From Dendrophyllia cribrosa (Eukaryota > Cnidaria > Anthozoa > Scleractinia > Dendrophylliidae), in NCBI GenBank assembly GCA_024195265.1, contig JAJLRJ010000006.1, forward strand, positions 29,504,564 through 29,568,563: a DNA stretch of 64,000 nucleotides. Reading direction: 5' to 3'. Shown piece after piece: positions 30,346 through 42,232 of this stretch. The position numbers were made by a program, and so were the translations under genes. The notes beneath the pieces were generated by a model. The model made no database searches. It saw only the letters and a program-made list of their open reading frames with translations, and was not told where the DNA came from. Every line of letters begins with the position of its first letter. The stretch's first letter is position 1.

Positions 30346-31873
30346 TCATTTTCATTCATTCATTCATTCTTTATTTGCCATATATACAACATGTTACAGA
30401 GCAAGATGAAAATAATAAGGATTTGAGAAAAAAGTGAATGGCGAGGAGACCTGAAAGAAACCACAAGGCTTATAATGAGTCAGGTTTCCTCACTTAAAAA
30501 TAAACTAGTCTTAATATAATAATTACAATATGGGCTTATGATAGCTAAATTTGACCATAGATTTTCTCTTTCTCACACACACACACACACACACATTTTA
30601 ATTTAACAATCTAATTTAAGCCATACAGATGCTAATACATACTAAGAAGGAATTCTTTAAGCTTTCTTTTAAAAGAGGTGGGAGAGGACGAACCAGTTAA
30701 AGTAGAATTCAACGAATTATAAAACTTTGGACCTTGGAAGTAGATTAAGAACTGTCTGGTGTTCGTTCTGCATAGTGGCAAGCGGAAAGAGTGGGCATTC
30801 CTAGTATTAAAATTATGGATTTGACTATTCATTAGGAAAAGGTTATTAAATTTGGTAGGGAGTTTAGAGTTCTTGAATAAAAACATAAAAAGACCTAGTT
30901 GAAATAAATGGATATCATGAAATTTTAAAAGTTTAAGCTCCTTAAAGATAGAACTAGTATTGGCATCGTAGGTAGAATTGTTCACTATCCTTAAAGCATG
31001 TTTCTGTAAGATTACAATTCTTTGAAGGTTTGCTTTATAGGTGCCACCCCAAGCTAGATTGCAATAATATAAACAAGGAAGTATCATTGAATTGTACAAA
31101 GTACGAAGAGAGTGAATCGAGAGAAGAAACCTAGATTTATAAATGATACCTATAGATTTTGATAATTTACTAGCTAATAAAGATATGTGAGATTTCCAGG
31201 TCAGATTATCATCTAAAAGGACACCCAAGAACATGGTCTCAGAAACACGAAGGATAGACTGCTGGTTTATAAAAACTTGAAATTCAAATGATTGCTTTTT
31301 TTGCCAAGGCTTGAATACCATAAAATTAGTCTTGGATAAGTTCAAGGAAAGCCGGTTTGTGGCGAACCAGGTTGACAATTTGTTTAGCTCTCTATTTAAT
31401 GTATTAATTAGGTAAACAGGGTCATTGTGGGAGATGAATAGGTTTGTATCATCAGCAAACAAAATTGCATCAAGCATGGAAGCGTTGTTCAAATCATTTA
31501 CATACAGGATAAAAAATAAAGGACCAAGAATAGAGCCTTGAGGCACCCCACAGGAGATCCCCTGTTGGGAGGACCTAACATTGTTAAATTCGACAAATTG
31601 TGTCCTTTCAGAGAAATAACTTTTTACCCATTCCAGTGCTAAACCACGGATCCCATAATGCTCGAGTTTGTCAAAAAGGATGACATGATTTACCGTGTCA
31701 AATGCTTTCAAGAGATCTAAAAATACTCCAATAGCATGTTCTCTTCTACATGTACCAAAAGCAGAAGAAATTTTGTCACATAAATCGATAAGCGCAAGGC
31801 TAGGAGAACGATTTTTACTAAAGCCATATTGATTATCACAAAGAACATTAAAGTCATTGAGATAATCTATTTA
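30346..31873 (-). mobile_element. CR1/L2-like LINE, 5' truncated
   Basis: Minus-strand copy: polyprotein frame 31873-30632, a ~280-bp 3' untranslated region with a (TG)n run at 30569-30597, an AATAAAGAATG signal and a (GAAT)n tail at 30346-30371. The 5' end stops where repeat R1 copy b begins. Confidence 0.82.
30632..31873 (-). CDS. CR1/L2-like LINE reverse transcriptase, C-terminal ~410 aa
   Basis: The frame is open from about 31873, without an initiator ATG, to TAA at 30632. It starts KIDYLNDFNVLCDNQYGFSK NRS-type sequence, then VFLDLLKAFDTVNHVILFDK (RT motif A; family D-x-x-K-A-F-D-T-V), RSSQQGISCGVPQGSILGPL (motif B), DAILFADDTNLFI (motif C, F-A-D-D catalytic pair), LSLNLSKTNFMVF (D) and FLGVLLDDNLTWKSHI (E). 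The C-terminal part (YNSMILPCLYYCNLAWGGTY, LQRIVILQKHALRIVNNSTY, RLPLCRTNTR) is as usual for this clade. The endonuclease half is missing, as expected for a 5'-truncated insertion. The uninterrupted frame suggests a fairly recent copy. Confidence 0.85.
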
Positions 31874-31875
31874 GT

Positions 31876-33117
31876 TATAATATATATATAGATAGGCTTG
31901 GCCTAACAACGTTGCCCACTGAAGACCCTCTGAACAAGCTTAACTAAGATGAAACTTAACTTAGGTGAAAGGTCGGAATTAAGATGACGACCGGGCTATT
32001 TTTCAATTTTAGGAATTCTCAAAAACAGTAAGCTTAAGCTTGTTACCCGACTGTTTGCACAGTACATTTAGACCGTACAAAAGTTGACAAAAACAACTTT
32101 TTCTCCGTCTGGAATAACTATTACGACTATTTTCCGAATAAAATACACTTGTTGCTTGTCACAAAATGCCCGAGAAACTGATTTGGAAATGAAAATTGCA
32201 AAAATACACAAACATATTTGCATAAGGCGGCGCAAGTATAAAATCTAAGTCTTGTTCTGTTTACATAAAATCGCTTTTCAATCTATGTAATGAATGAACA
32301 AACACATAAAACTGGACAACACAATCTTCTTTCGAAAAATTTTATTCAAGTCTCCATTAGTTTATGTTTAAAAGCAAAACGCAAAACGCGCATCGAGGCC
32401 GAGCCATGTCTGCGATGAAATTCAAGAAATTAATACAACTGAATTTAAGCTACACGTTTAAAAACAATTCTCCAAAACTAACGAGAGCACAAACAAAAAG
32501 TCAATCACAGATTGATATCAAGATAAATTCCCATCAAAAAATGTAATTTGTTTTACCTTTAAGTCCCTCCGGCGACTACTGTGCTTGGAAATTCTCTAAA
32601 TCTCCGCTTTGGTGCTGAAATCTGTAAAATGAACCCATCTCTCGCATTGCTAAAAACGTATATAGTTCCTCGAAGCAAGATTTTATCCCTGAAAGCTCTT
32701 CTTTTTCCACTAAAGCGGCTTCTGAGTATCCCTTAATTAGTATCCCTGTCTTGAGTAGCAAACCACGAAAAAATGCAGGAAAATAACGACTTTAATTTAA
32801 ACTGTTTTCTCCGCTCAGTAAACACAGCAAAACATCAAAGTGTTTTCCCAGCTGACGTGACATTCGGCCGTGTAACCGCGCGAAGAAAAAGCCTCGCTTT
32901 GGTTTCAACATGTCGTACGCGCATGTTTTGCGACGTCATACGCGCCCGCGAGCTAGTCCTGCGCGACGGAGCTCTGCGCAACGGCAGCGGAGGGCAGCCG
33001 GCACATGCGCGCCCACGAAACATTCCGCTAGCCATGACCATGAAAATTGACGGGCTAGGTTCTATGAGTATGGGGCTGCACAGCCGGGTCTTCGGCCCGG
33101 TGAGTGCCCCGCTATCA
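31876..33117 (-). repeat. Dispersed repeat R1, copy b
   Basis: Left edge carries the small palindrome TAGGCTTGGCCTA and AGACCCTCTGAACAAGCTTA. Right edge has the hairpin CCGGGTCTTCGGCCCGG. Interior words such as GTCCCTCCGGCGACTACTGT and TGACGTGACATTCGGCCGTG are shared with copy d in the same order and orientation. GC-rich on one side, AT-rich on the other, no gene. Confidence 0.85.
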
Positions 33118-33146
33118 ATAGTTTTACTTATATTTAGACATGCTGA

Positions 33147-34162
33147 TTAACCCATTCGCTCCTACACCGGCCAAAACCGGCCATACAATACTCCACTGCT
33201 TTAAAAAATTGCAACTTTCTCAATCGCGCGAACATTGCCCTAACTAGCAGTTCTGAGCATTGACTAGAAAGTCCTCAAATTGAGATACCCAATAAACACA
33301 AAAAAGTCAGCGATTTTTGCAGAATATCAGCGTTTGAATTTGGACAATAACAAAAATGACCGTTTTTAATGTCATAGAAAAACAACAAAAATCACGTTTT
33401 TGCCTTTAGTTTTTTTTATTCAAATCATCATGGCAAACCCAAAAGTCAACATTCACAGCAAAATTCAGTCCTAGTCCTAGCTTAGCAGTGAATTATTTGC
33501 TCTTATTCGTTGCTCGGGCCGAGCTCTAGCCTCTCGTTCTAATGCATACTGACCTTGCCTCAATTTTCAATATCACCACCGCACTGCATGCTGGGAAATG
33601 GCCAAGAATTTTGACAGCGTTCGTTTCTTTCCGCACACATTTCATATTTATACTAAGTCCACAGCCACTCCGACCCACCGCCGAAATTTTGCGCTTGTTG
33701 TGTTCTCCTGTGGTCGCAACTTCCAAAATATGCCGCGGTAGGTCGAGAAATTCATCCAGAGTCGAGTCCCAAAGCTGCTTCGTTTCCAGGGGCCATTTTT
33801 CCAGTTCAACGAGCAACGAGCCAAATTCGTAAACGAAGTACAACAACTAACTCGCTTCATTGAGAAGTGGACTCTGAACTACCTCCAAGCTTAATGATGC
33901 TCACCAGGCAGCTACTAAAGATGAAAAATGGCTGTGAACTTACCAAAAATCGTAGATAATTCATATTGGACCCTTTATTGCAAATCAACTAAGCAAAATG
34001 AGATCGTCACAATGACGTTTTCAGTAAACTCGAGCCTTCAGTGTTTTAGAACAGCAGCACTTTCAATGGTAACTTCAAATATGGAGTCACGAAATCCTAT
34101 GGGGCGTGTGAATGCAGAAAATCGCTCAAAAACGTAAAAATTCTCAGGAGTGAATGGGTTAA
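33147..34162. mobile_element. piggyBac-like non-autonomous element
   Basis: TTAA on both ends (33147-33150 and 34159-34162), then CCCATTCGCTCCT and, at the other end, its complement in AGGAGTGAATGGG. About 1 kb with no transposase. The ends resemble those of the piggyBac at 14896 (CCCATTCACACCT), suggesting it could have been moved by a related enzyme. Confidence 0.78.
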
Positions 34163-35353
34163 GAGAGAGTGCAAGAAGTAACATTGTTACTAAGACTTTC
34201 TTTATAAATTATAGACAGATAATCATGTAAATTTGTTTCTTTCTGAGCCTTATAAAGGCGAGCACCAAAATTTTTGTAAAAGAAGAATCTGCTATAAGAA
34301 AGGCACCTCATTTGCTGAAATGAATCGTTCAGACAACAGTAATGCAAAGAAACCACGGACTTCAATGCATTCAAAGACTTCCATGAGTCCGAAACAATTG
34401 CCACCATCCTTGCTGCATGGATGGAATTCTCAGGAATGGAATCCATTGAAGGCAAGTTGGTGGAAAATAATGCTTGTTTACCTTCCAAGTCACTGTTGTA
34501 TGTTAAGTGTTGTCATTGGAAAATGTCCACTGCAATTTCTTTTTATATTAAAAAAAATTAAATTGCTTAGTTTATTTATTAGTGTTTATTAATTCCCAAT
34601 ATTAGATTTCCACAGGTAAATAAAATTGCAACAGTTGATAACTTACAAATTATTACACCATGGTATCCATAAATATATAGTCCTGCAGGTGCATTGTAAC
34701 TGAAACTCTCGTCTGATTCGCTCTTTTCCTGTAGGTCTGTCGACCACTTGTCATCTGCCCGACGATGCAACATTAAAGAACTGGGGGAATGCACAGAATG
34801 CACCTTGCTTACGACTGAAATTGACCAGTTTCTGAAACTGTTTTTACTCAAACATCTCAAGAAATGAACGAGTTTGTCACTGCAGTTGAAGAGTTGGATA
34901 AAGGTATGGTTACCCATGCAGGGAATGTGGGGAGATATTCAGCAACCATCCAGGAAGAGTGGAGTATGTCATTGTCTTTTACATTTAAAGATCGCTCATT
35001 GACCAAATATTATTTTATGGTCAACTTGACCGGCTGTGCTTGTTTAAGGGCCTCTTCATATGAGCCCGGTTTCCGAGATCTCGCCTTACCTTTAAATCCT
35101 TTGTAAAAGTTTTTATGTGTTCATATGTGAGGGAGGGCGGGCTGGCTCGGTTACCGAGATCTGGGTTTTTCCAACCGGGATCTTGGTAAGCGGGCTGGAA
35201 AATTTTGCCATATGAACACTTCATCCCGGTTACCAAGACGAATTCTTCGCAACAGCGCATGCGTTGCATGGTCGATGACGTAAAAGCGCGGTTGGTAAAC
35301 ATGGCGGGAAGGTCTTACACAAGTGCTTAGTGTTTACTTAACTACAAGTCTAA
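34163..35353 (+). other. Weak coding traces, no gene model
   Basis: At about 34345-34540 a plus-strand frame reads TDFNAFKDFHESETIATILA and AAWMEFSGMESIEGKLVENN, which has coding texture. At 34738 a possible acceptor (TTTTCCTGTAG) precedes SVDHLSSARRCNIKELGECT. At 35030-35300 a GC-richer patch with CCGAGATCT and GGTTACC words looks like repeat sequence. I cannot join these into a gene or name a family. Confidence 0.22.
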
Positions 35354-35490
35354 AATGACGTACAGAAGCCTTGATTTCAATGCGGACAAGCAAATTCAAT
35401 ACCAGGAATTGCGAGTGGAGATGGCGAAGCTTCATATCAACGAAGAGTTCATGTTCGGGCCTGTGGTTGCTTGCCATTTACCGGATGATT
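35354..35490 (+). pseudogene. Short coding remnant, unknown family
   Basis: ATG at about 35354 (aaaATGACGTAC) gives MTYRSLDFNADKQIQYQELR and VEMAKLHINEEFMFGPVVAC, ending at TGA near 35490. The texture is coding-like, but I do not recognise the family. Beyond the stop no frame continues convincingly. Confidence 0.28.
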
Positions 35491-35899
35491 GACACACTTT
35501 CAGAAGAGAAAGCTAAAGCAGAGAGACATATACTTTGGCCTTTTCTCATCTCAGAAACCGGGCTGAATGCATACCAATTCAGGAAGGAATGCATACCAAT
35601 ATTGATATTAGCATTTTCACGCTCTCCGTTATTTGAGGATGATAATTTTAGGTAAAATGTATGGGGACTGGGGAGGCAGTGCAGGAAACTTTGCCTTATT
35701 ATTTATCTCAGTCTCTTGTGCATTTTAACTTGTTCCATCCCCCTCTTATCTGAATACCATCATTATTTTTAAACTCTCAATAATATTGAATATGTATTGT
35801 ATATTTCTGATTTATCTCCTAGTGAAGGTAATAAAAAAAATAGTACAGACTGCCCACTGTGTGGTAGCTTGCAGCTGAGTACAAGGAGGAAAGAATTAA
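35491..35899. other. No recognisable gene
   Basis: Non-coding. A possible donor follows a frame ending at 35651 (TTTTAG then GTAAAATG), but no exon is supported. Confidence 0.35.
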
Positions 35900-37113
35900 T
35901 AGCTATTCCTTTTGAGAGGAGCTCGTGGGCCGAAGGCCCGCACGGTTCAGCCTGCGTGCAGCCCCATACCCATAGAACCTATGCCCGTCATTTTTCATGG
36001 TCATGGCTAGCGGAATGTTTCACAGGTGCGTCGTGTGCCCACCTCCGTCCGCCGTCGCGCAGGACTAGCTTGCGGGCGCGTACGACGTCATGCAACTTCC
36101 GAGCAATGCTTTGTTTTTAGCGCGGTTACACGGCCGAATGTCACGTCAGCTGGAAAAGACTTTGATGTTTTGCGGTGTTGTGTTTACTAAGCGGAGAAAA
36201 CTGTTTAAATCAAAGGCGTTATTTCCTTTAATTTTTCGCGGTTTGCTACTAAAGACGGATACTAATTAAGGAATACTCAGAAGCACTTTAGTGGAAAAAG
36301 AATAGTTTTCAGGGATAAAATCTTGCTTCAAGAAACTTCATACCATACGTTTTTATCAATGAGGGTAGATGTTTGTTTTTATTACGGATTTTACAACCAA
36401 AGAAGCGGAGATTTAAAGAATTTCAAAGTATGCGGGGGACTTAAAGGTAAAACAGATTACATTTTTCAATGGAAATTTATGTTGATATCAATCTGTGATT
36501 GACTTATTCTTTGTGTTCTTGTAAGTTTTGGAGAATTGTTTTTAAACGTGCTTAAATTCAGTTGTATTGATTTCTTGAATTTCATCGAAGGCACCTCGAA
36601 CTCAATGCGCTATAAATGGTACACGTTTTGCTTTTAAACATAAACTAATGGAGATTTGAATAAAACTTTTTGAAGGATTGTGTTGTCCATTTTTATGTGT
36701 TTGTTCATTCATTACATAGATTGAAAAGCGATTTTATGTAAACAAAACAATACTCCGTTTTTATATTTCTATCTTCACTTGCGTCGCCTTATGCAAATAT
36801 GTTTGTGTATATTATTTTTTGCAATTTTAATTTCCAAATCAGTTTCTCGGGCAACTTTTTACAAGCAACAAGTGTATTTTGTTTGGAAAGTAGTCGCACA
36901 AGTTATTCTAGATGGAGAAAAAGTTGTTTTTGTGAACTTTTGTACGGTCTAAATGTACTGTGCAGACGGTCGCGTAAGTGTTTGAGAATTGCTAAAATTT
37001 GAAAAAAAAAAAGGCCGGTCGTCAATCTTAATTCTTGTGCTTCCGAACTTTCACCTTAGTTAAGCTTGTTTACAGAGTGACGCTGTTAGGCTCAGCCTAT
37101 CTAGATATATTAG
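35900..37113 (+). repeat. Dispersed repeat R1, copy c
   Basis: Opposite orientation to copies b and d. Starts near GAGCTCGTGGGCCGAAGGCC, passes TGGCTAGCGGAATGTTTCA and GGTTACACGGCCGAATGTCA, and ends GTTAGGCTCAGCCTATCTAG at about 37085-37106. Diverged from b and d by scattered substitutions. Confidence 0.85.
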
Positions 37114-37225
37114 TTTCACAGCTCTGGTCTTAAAAATATTATTTTGCAAAATACTTTGAAACTACATGTACATATGTAGAAAAGACTTCCATACTTCTAA
37201 TTTATTTATTACTTTTCTCATAATA

Positions 37226-38335
37226 GTTTTAGTCATGAGAGGACTCAACATGGACAGTTGCCAAGCTACACTGAGATGAGTTTGGGTATTATATTTGCCG
37301 TCATGATTGCGGAAAAACATATAAGACCAAGCAGGGTAGAAATAGGTATAATCATTAGTTACATCATTACTGAATGTAGCCCTTAATATTATTAGGAGTT
37401 TTACACAGGTATTTATTTCCCCTAATGTTACTATTTCCCCCTTTCATAGACAATTATGGAGAGTGAGTGAAAATGCTATAAAAAAAGTCCTCTCAGTTTG
37501 CGACAGAAGTTGCTACATAAGACCCCAAAAAGTGAAAACCAGATGTAAGATGTAAGACCGGTGTAGAACACCAATAATTCAATAATTGGGTTGACTCATG
37601 TTATTAAGCATTTCTACGATGTATAACTTGGCTAATACTCTGAGGTGTTACAAACAATACAAAAGTGGATACATTTAACAATAATAACAATAATTTTAAC
37701 ATGATGATTTTTCAGGGATTGTACTGCACATTTTAAAACATGACTTTGTTTAAAATTTTGTCATATTTAAGTAATTGACTTTTACTCTATTTTCCAGACA
37801 TGAGCGAACCCAACATCAAGGTCTGGCGGAAGACAATGAAGTACCACAACCAACAGATGTTGAGGCTGACGAGGACAAAGACCAAACTGATGATAACGTA
37901 AACAACTACCACACTGCCAGATTGACATTTGGCCTGCTTATCATGCTGTTCAGTGATCCAGTGAAAGAGGGTGACTCTGAAAGCCTGCTGAAATTCGTCA
38001 AAGTTGCTCTGCTCATGTTGCATTCTTACAAAAGAATCAAGCATGCATATGTTTTTCTTTTGCTTTTGGCTAAAGTGTATGCCATTTTAAGTGGTGCACA
38101 ATCAGACCTTCAACAACTCTGGAAAAGCCCATGGAAATGTGCCATTGGATCTGAGGATGGAACACTTGAACAGACTGCTTAAATTAGCATTGAAACAGCT
38201 GGCATCAAACATTTCTGAGGCTGCTGTGCAGCGGATTGCTAAATCTTTGTCCACTTTAGGTCTTGAGGTGTTGAGTTTGGCCCGAGGCATTCATGTACAG
38301 CTTTCCAAGAAGTGTGTTTTACGTGCCGCGTAAAG
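37226..38335 (+). pseudogene. C2H2 finger plus DUF6589 gene remnant, intron-split
   Basis: Exon-like piece 1 (37226-37339) follows CATAATAG and ends AAGCAG followed by GTAGAAAT. In a shifted frame it encodes YICRHDCGKTYKTKQ, the first half of a C2H2 finger. Piece 2 starts after TTTTCCAG at 37799 with HERTQHQGL, the His half (H-x4-H), then acidic DVEADEDKDQTDDNVNN and DUF6589-like RLTFGLLIMLFSDPVKEGDS, LLKFVKVALLMLHSYK and HAYVFLLLLAKVYAIL. A frame change near 38090 leads to NQTFNNSGKAHGNVPLDLRM, EHLNRLLKLALKQL and AVQRIAKSLSTLG, ending at 38335. C2H2 plus DUF6589 is an architecture I associate with cnidarian multi-copy genes of unknown function. The frame break argues for a pseudogene. Confidence 0.5.
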
Positions 38336-38819
38336 CTAAACTGACACAATGCGCGCAAACTCGGTAATCTTTATGACTTTCCATTCATAAACAAAAAAAC
38401 CTTAAATTGCAAAGTGAATTTATTTCTACCAGTTTATGTCTCTCGGTAGAATAAATGGCTTCTGTATTTACCACTGGCGAGGATAGAGAAATGTTCTTGC
38501 CTACTGCGAAGCCATGGAAAACTGAATTTTGATAACTTTAAAAACTTTTCAAATTTTTCTATTAAAAGAAAAGTCAAGCGCAATTTATTCATAGCAGGAC
38601 GCAAGCTTAAACTGAGGGTGCGTTTTTTTGGGAAAATCCAAATCCGGATTTCTGAATCCAAAAACGGATTTTGGTTTTTTTTGGGCAAATCCAAAAACGG
38701 ATCATGAATCCATAAAATCCACACTCAGGGTGGATTCTTCGTATCAAATCCAAATCCGGATTTTTGAGATTTACCACCTGAGCGTTTTTTTTGGGAAAGG
38801 ATTCGAAAAAAGTATTTTT

Positions 38820-39718
38820 GACAACCCCCCGATGGATGATTCGGTGTATTATTATGATTCACCGCCAATTTATCACCCGCTTGGTATCAACCAGCCACTA
38901 TATTTTGTATCAACCCCTCCGTGTGAGCTTCCACGTTTCAATTATCTTCAGTCAAGTTCAGCTGAATTCTCCTGTAATTCAGAAGCAAGTGGTAATCAGG
39001 CCCTAGAGATTGCATTATCTGCTAGAAGTGATTCGCCAGGCCTTGACCGTCTTCGGGCAACTCCAAGTCCAGTCGAATCATCCAGTTCAGATAATGGTGC
39101 AAAAAAAAGTTGGACCAGAGAGGACACGCTAGCTTTGATAGAACAGTACAGAAACAGATGGCTTCAGGGATCCTAAAGTAAAAAACAAACAAATGTGGGA
39201 ACAAATAGCTGAAGCCATGAGAAGTGATGGGTTTTCTTGCTTCAGTGCAAAGGAATGTGAAACGAAATTTAAGAATCTGAAGAGATCATACACAGCCTGT
39301 GTTGATCATAATAAAATTTCTGGTAATGGGCCTAAGAAACGTTCCTTTTTCGAAGAATTGCAGGAACTCTTTAGTAATGATGATACCATTGAACCTGTTG
39401 CTGTTTGTAGCAGCCGAAAGGGATATCAGTAAAAACGACAGGCAGATAGTTGAAAAGATGGTTTTGGAGCTGGTGAAACTTTCGGAGCAACCTCTGGGAC
39501 TGAAGATGAAATTGAACAAAGAAAGCCAAAGAAGAAGACGCAAACACCCAAACAAAAGGAAGGTAGTGAATTGGTCACTCTGTTCAAGGAGTATACTAAA
39601 GCAACAAAAAGAAAGAGAAGACAAAAAAATTAAAGAATTGAAAGACATGCACAATGAAAAAATGAATGCAATGTCTAAGTTCCTGGAAATTTTTGCCAAA
39701 AGCACTCAAAAGAACTGA
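38820..39718 (+). pseudogene. Harbinger Myb/SANT-like accessory protein, frameshifted
   Basis: Starts around MDDSVYYYDSPPIYHPLGIN (ATG at 38832), then a Ser-rich linker and KKSWTREDTLALIEQYRNR, the first helix of a Myb/SANT or MADF-like domain. A one-base shift near 39155 leads to FRDPKVKNKQMWEQIAEAMR, FSAKECETKFKNLKRSYTAC and GPKKRSFFEELQELF, the rest of the domain. Further shifts near 39425 and 39595 give GTEDEIEQRKPKKKTQTPKQ and a basic coiled tail, IKELKDMHNEKMNAMSKFLE, to 39718. In Harbinger systems this protein binds subterminal DNA and brings the transposase to the nucleus. Three frame changes make it non-functional. Confidence 0.75.
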
Positions 39719-39863
39719 GGAAATGTTTCTTTAATATTGGGGAAAATACAAATTTCCCTTCCCCACCCACATGTTAAGGGTTCTTGAGCAAGAAGCCCAA
39801 GTTGAAATTGGAGAGTTATATAAGAGAAATACATGAAAGTCTCTTGTTGATGTTTATTTAACA

Positions 39864-40059
39864 CTAACCCTTTCACTCCCAGAGTAAATGATGGAATCTT
39901 ATGGTTCTAACTTTTTTGAGTCTGGATGAAATCATTCAAATGAAAGCTCCTGAGCAGTATTGGTACATCGTACTTTTTGTTTTTCAGCATTTTACAAAAT
40001 GAAATTTGACATTTTTGTTGAATTTTGACTTTTGCCACTTCTGGGAGTGAAAGGGTTAA
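39864..40059. mobile_element. piggyBac-like MITE
   Basis: Ends CTAACCCTTTCACTCCCAGA (left; first base of TTAA mutated) and, complementary, TCTGGGAGTGAAAGGGTTAA (right). About 196 bp, no coding capacity. Inserted in the 3' flank of the Harbinger Myb-like gene. Confidence 0.72.
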
Positions 40060-40391
40060 TATTATCAAGTAAAGGCCTTGGAGATACCAAGATTAGTGTA
40101 GCCAACTTGAGTTGCAAATAGGCAAATTTGCACGATGGTATCATTTTACTTCTAACTACTACAACTACTACCAGAATCCATTTCTTTTTTCCTTTCACAT
40201 ATAAATTAAGTAATCCCTGCAAGGTTCAAATAACAAAAGCCCTAATTTGCTCATGACATCATCGTTCAAATGGCCTATTTGAAAGTATATAAACATGTAA
40301 AAATAATTATTGCTATAAATGCCACTGTTGAAGAAGGCGAATTAAAGTATACCTTTTGTTGTGTTCGTATAGTGCATTGTTGAGGAAAATT

Positions 40392-40915
40392 TAAGGGAGT
40401 GTTTATTATTTTTGAGTAAGGGGGGCTGCTAAGTGGGAGGGGTGGGCATAAAAAAAGTTGTCTTCCCCTTGAGGGGGGATAACAGAAAAGTTTTTTGCTT
40501 GGAAGAGGGTGGATAAAAAAGTTTTGGTTGACATTCCACAGCCAAACCCAGGTCGTCTAGAAGTCAACATTGACAATATGGTTGAAGTAACCATTCGACA
40601 AGAAACCAACAAATTGCTGTTACATGTAGTTGACAGTAATGCGTGGTTTTATGTAAAAGTAATCTTACAGATGAATCCTTCGAGGTTATTAATACATGGA
40701 AGAGATGCTTTTATTACTAACAACCTTGACTTGAAAAGAACATGTGAAACGTGGTAATTAAAAGTTACTTCATATAATAATTATATTATCCAGTAAGGTG
40801 GGAGGGGGACAGGGGGTGCAAAAACTTTTCTTTTATCACGGAAGGGAGAACGAACACCAAGGTTTCTCATTCTACAACCCCCCAACCAATTACGAATTTA
40901 CCACTCCCTAAGATA
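40392..40915. mobile_element. Probable MITE with AGGGAGTG ends
   Basis: AGGGAGTGTTTATTAT at 40395 and CACTCCCT at 40907 are inverted, and purine-rich GGGGGGC/CCCCCCAA stretches follow inside on both sides. The inverted similarity is patchy beyond the first 8 bp. A frame of 82 codons inside (40509-40757) has no recognised relatives. Confidence 0.4.
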
Positions 40916-41278
40916 ATTAGAAAGACAAGGGAAATGTGAGGAGATTTTGTGTGAAGGCAGGGAAATACTGATTCGTCATCACTGGAAAATCAGGGAATTT
41001 TATTTTCCAATTGCCACTATTTAATAGATTTTATACGGATTTTCTGTATTTGGCATGAAAACATTTCAGACCTAAGTGCTTCTATGACAAGCAAAATTCA
41101 ATTATTCACAACACAACTGGTTTACTAACAATGGTAAAACAACTTTTCCTTGTGAACCATTGTTTCAGTTACTCTCTCCCTATCTCTGAATCTGAAGAAT
41201 CTGCTATAATCTCTAAAGAGTGAAATTGTGACAAAATTATGTTCCCAGGTTGCAACTGGTTGCTCTTAATTAAATTTC
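40916..41278. other. Harbinger interior, non-coding
   Basis: 3' flank of the transposase gene; nothing recognised. Confidence 0.5.
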
Positions 41279-42232
41279 TTAACGAAGTAGTCTCATAATC
41301 ATGTTTCTCTTGTCGCTTCCTCCAATGCCTGGAGGGAAAATGTCATCGTCATCATCACTGTCACCATCATCCAAAAACCTTTCAATGTCATGTTCAGCAA
41401 TGCAAATATTGTGCAGAACACATGCACATATAACTAGTTCAGGTATGTCCTCTATTTTGTCTATGTCCATCAGGGTTTTGAGCTTTCGAAAATGACCCTT
41501 GTAAAGCCCAAAACACCTTTCTACAACTATCCTTGTTGCACTATGTGCCACGTTATATCTTCTTTGTTGTGGAGTCAAACAGCCATTGTCCCTAAATGGC
41601 GTCAAAAGCCATGTTTTAAGGGGATACGCTGCATCACCCAAGATGTGGGTATTACCAGGGAAAAAATTTGCTGGATTTAATTCAATTTCATGGCAGACTG
41701 GGGAGTTACGGAAAACACGAGCATCGTGTACAGATCCTGGGTAACCACAAAAAGCATCAGTGATAAATAAATCATGATCGCAGATGACTTGTAATTGCAC
41801 CGAACAAAAAACCCTTCCGGTTTATGTACTGATCACTGTGATTTGTGGGGTCTTTGATGAGTATGTGGGTGCCGTCAATGGCACACAAGAATGCCTTTTT
41901 TCCTTTCAAAAGCACCCATCACTTCTTGAGCTTTCGCACCAGTAGGGAACTTGATAAACTTGTCTGTCAAATGTGTCACTACAGCTTTGCACACTCTTCT
42001 GTACACCTGATACACTGTCGATTTGCAAACATCAAATCTGTCCACCACAGATCGTAAACATTCTGGATTTCCAAAATCCCAGAGTCAACAAGATTTGTTT
42101 ATGCAATTCTACCGGTTCTCTCCCTCCATGGGTGCTGAACTGTGGTATGTCATCATGCACAGAAAGTAAGTTCTCGATAACTGTCACAGTGTGCCTTGAC
42201 ATGCGAAAATGACTTCTAAAATCATCGATCAA
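41279..42232 (-). pseudogene. Harbinger (HARBI1-like) transposase, frameshifted
   Basis: Reading leftward: DDFRSHFRMSRHTVTVIENL and STHGGREPVELHKQILLTL (42232-42032), the N-terminal helix-turn-helix part. After frame changes VCKSTVYQVYRRVCKAVVTH and LTDKFIKFPTGAKAQEVMGA, then CAIDGTHILIKDPTNHSDQY with the first catalytic Asp (near 41870). The open 173-codon stretch from 41800 gives FCGYPGSVHDARVFRNSPVC (second Asp in H-D-A-R-V-F) and HSATRIVVERCFGLYKGHFR (catalytic Glu), then ACVLHNICIAEHDIE and an Asp-rich tail. All DDE residues are thus present but spread over at least three frames, so this copy is dead. Confidence 0.83.

Noticed and set aside
32576..32761. 61-codon minus-strand frame shared by R1 copies b and d
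   Set aside because: Similarity is explained by the repeat itself; copies a and c do not keep the frame, and the sequence shows no domain.
33526..33846. Overlapping ~100-codon frames on both strands
   Set aside because: Interior of a non-autonomous piggyBac-like element; no protein family visible.
40509..40757. 82-codon plus-strand frame
   Set aside because: Inside a probable MITE; looks coding-like for a short stretch but nothing is recognised.
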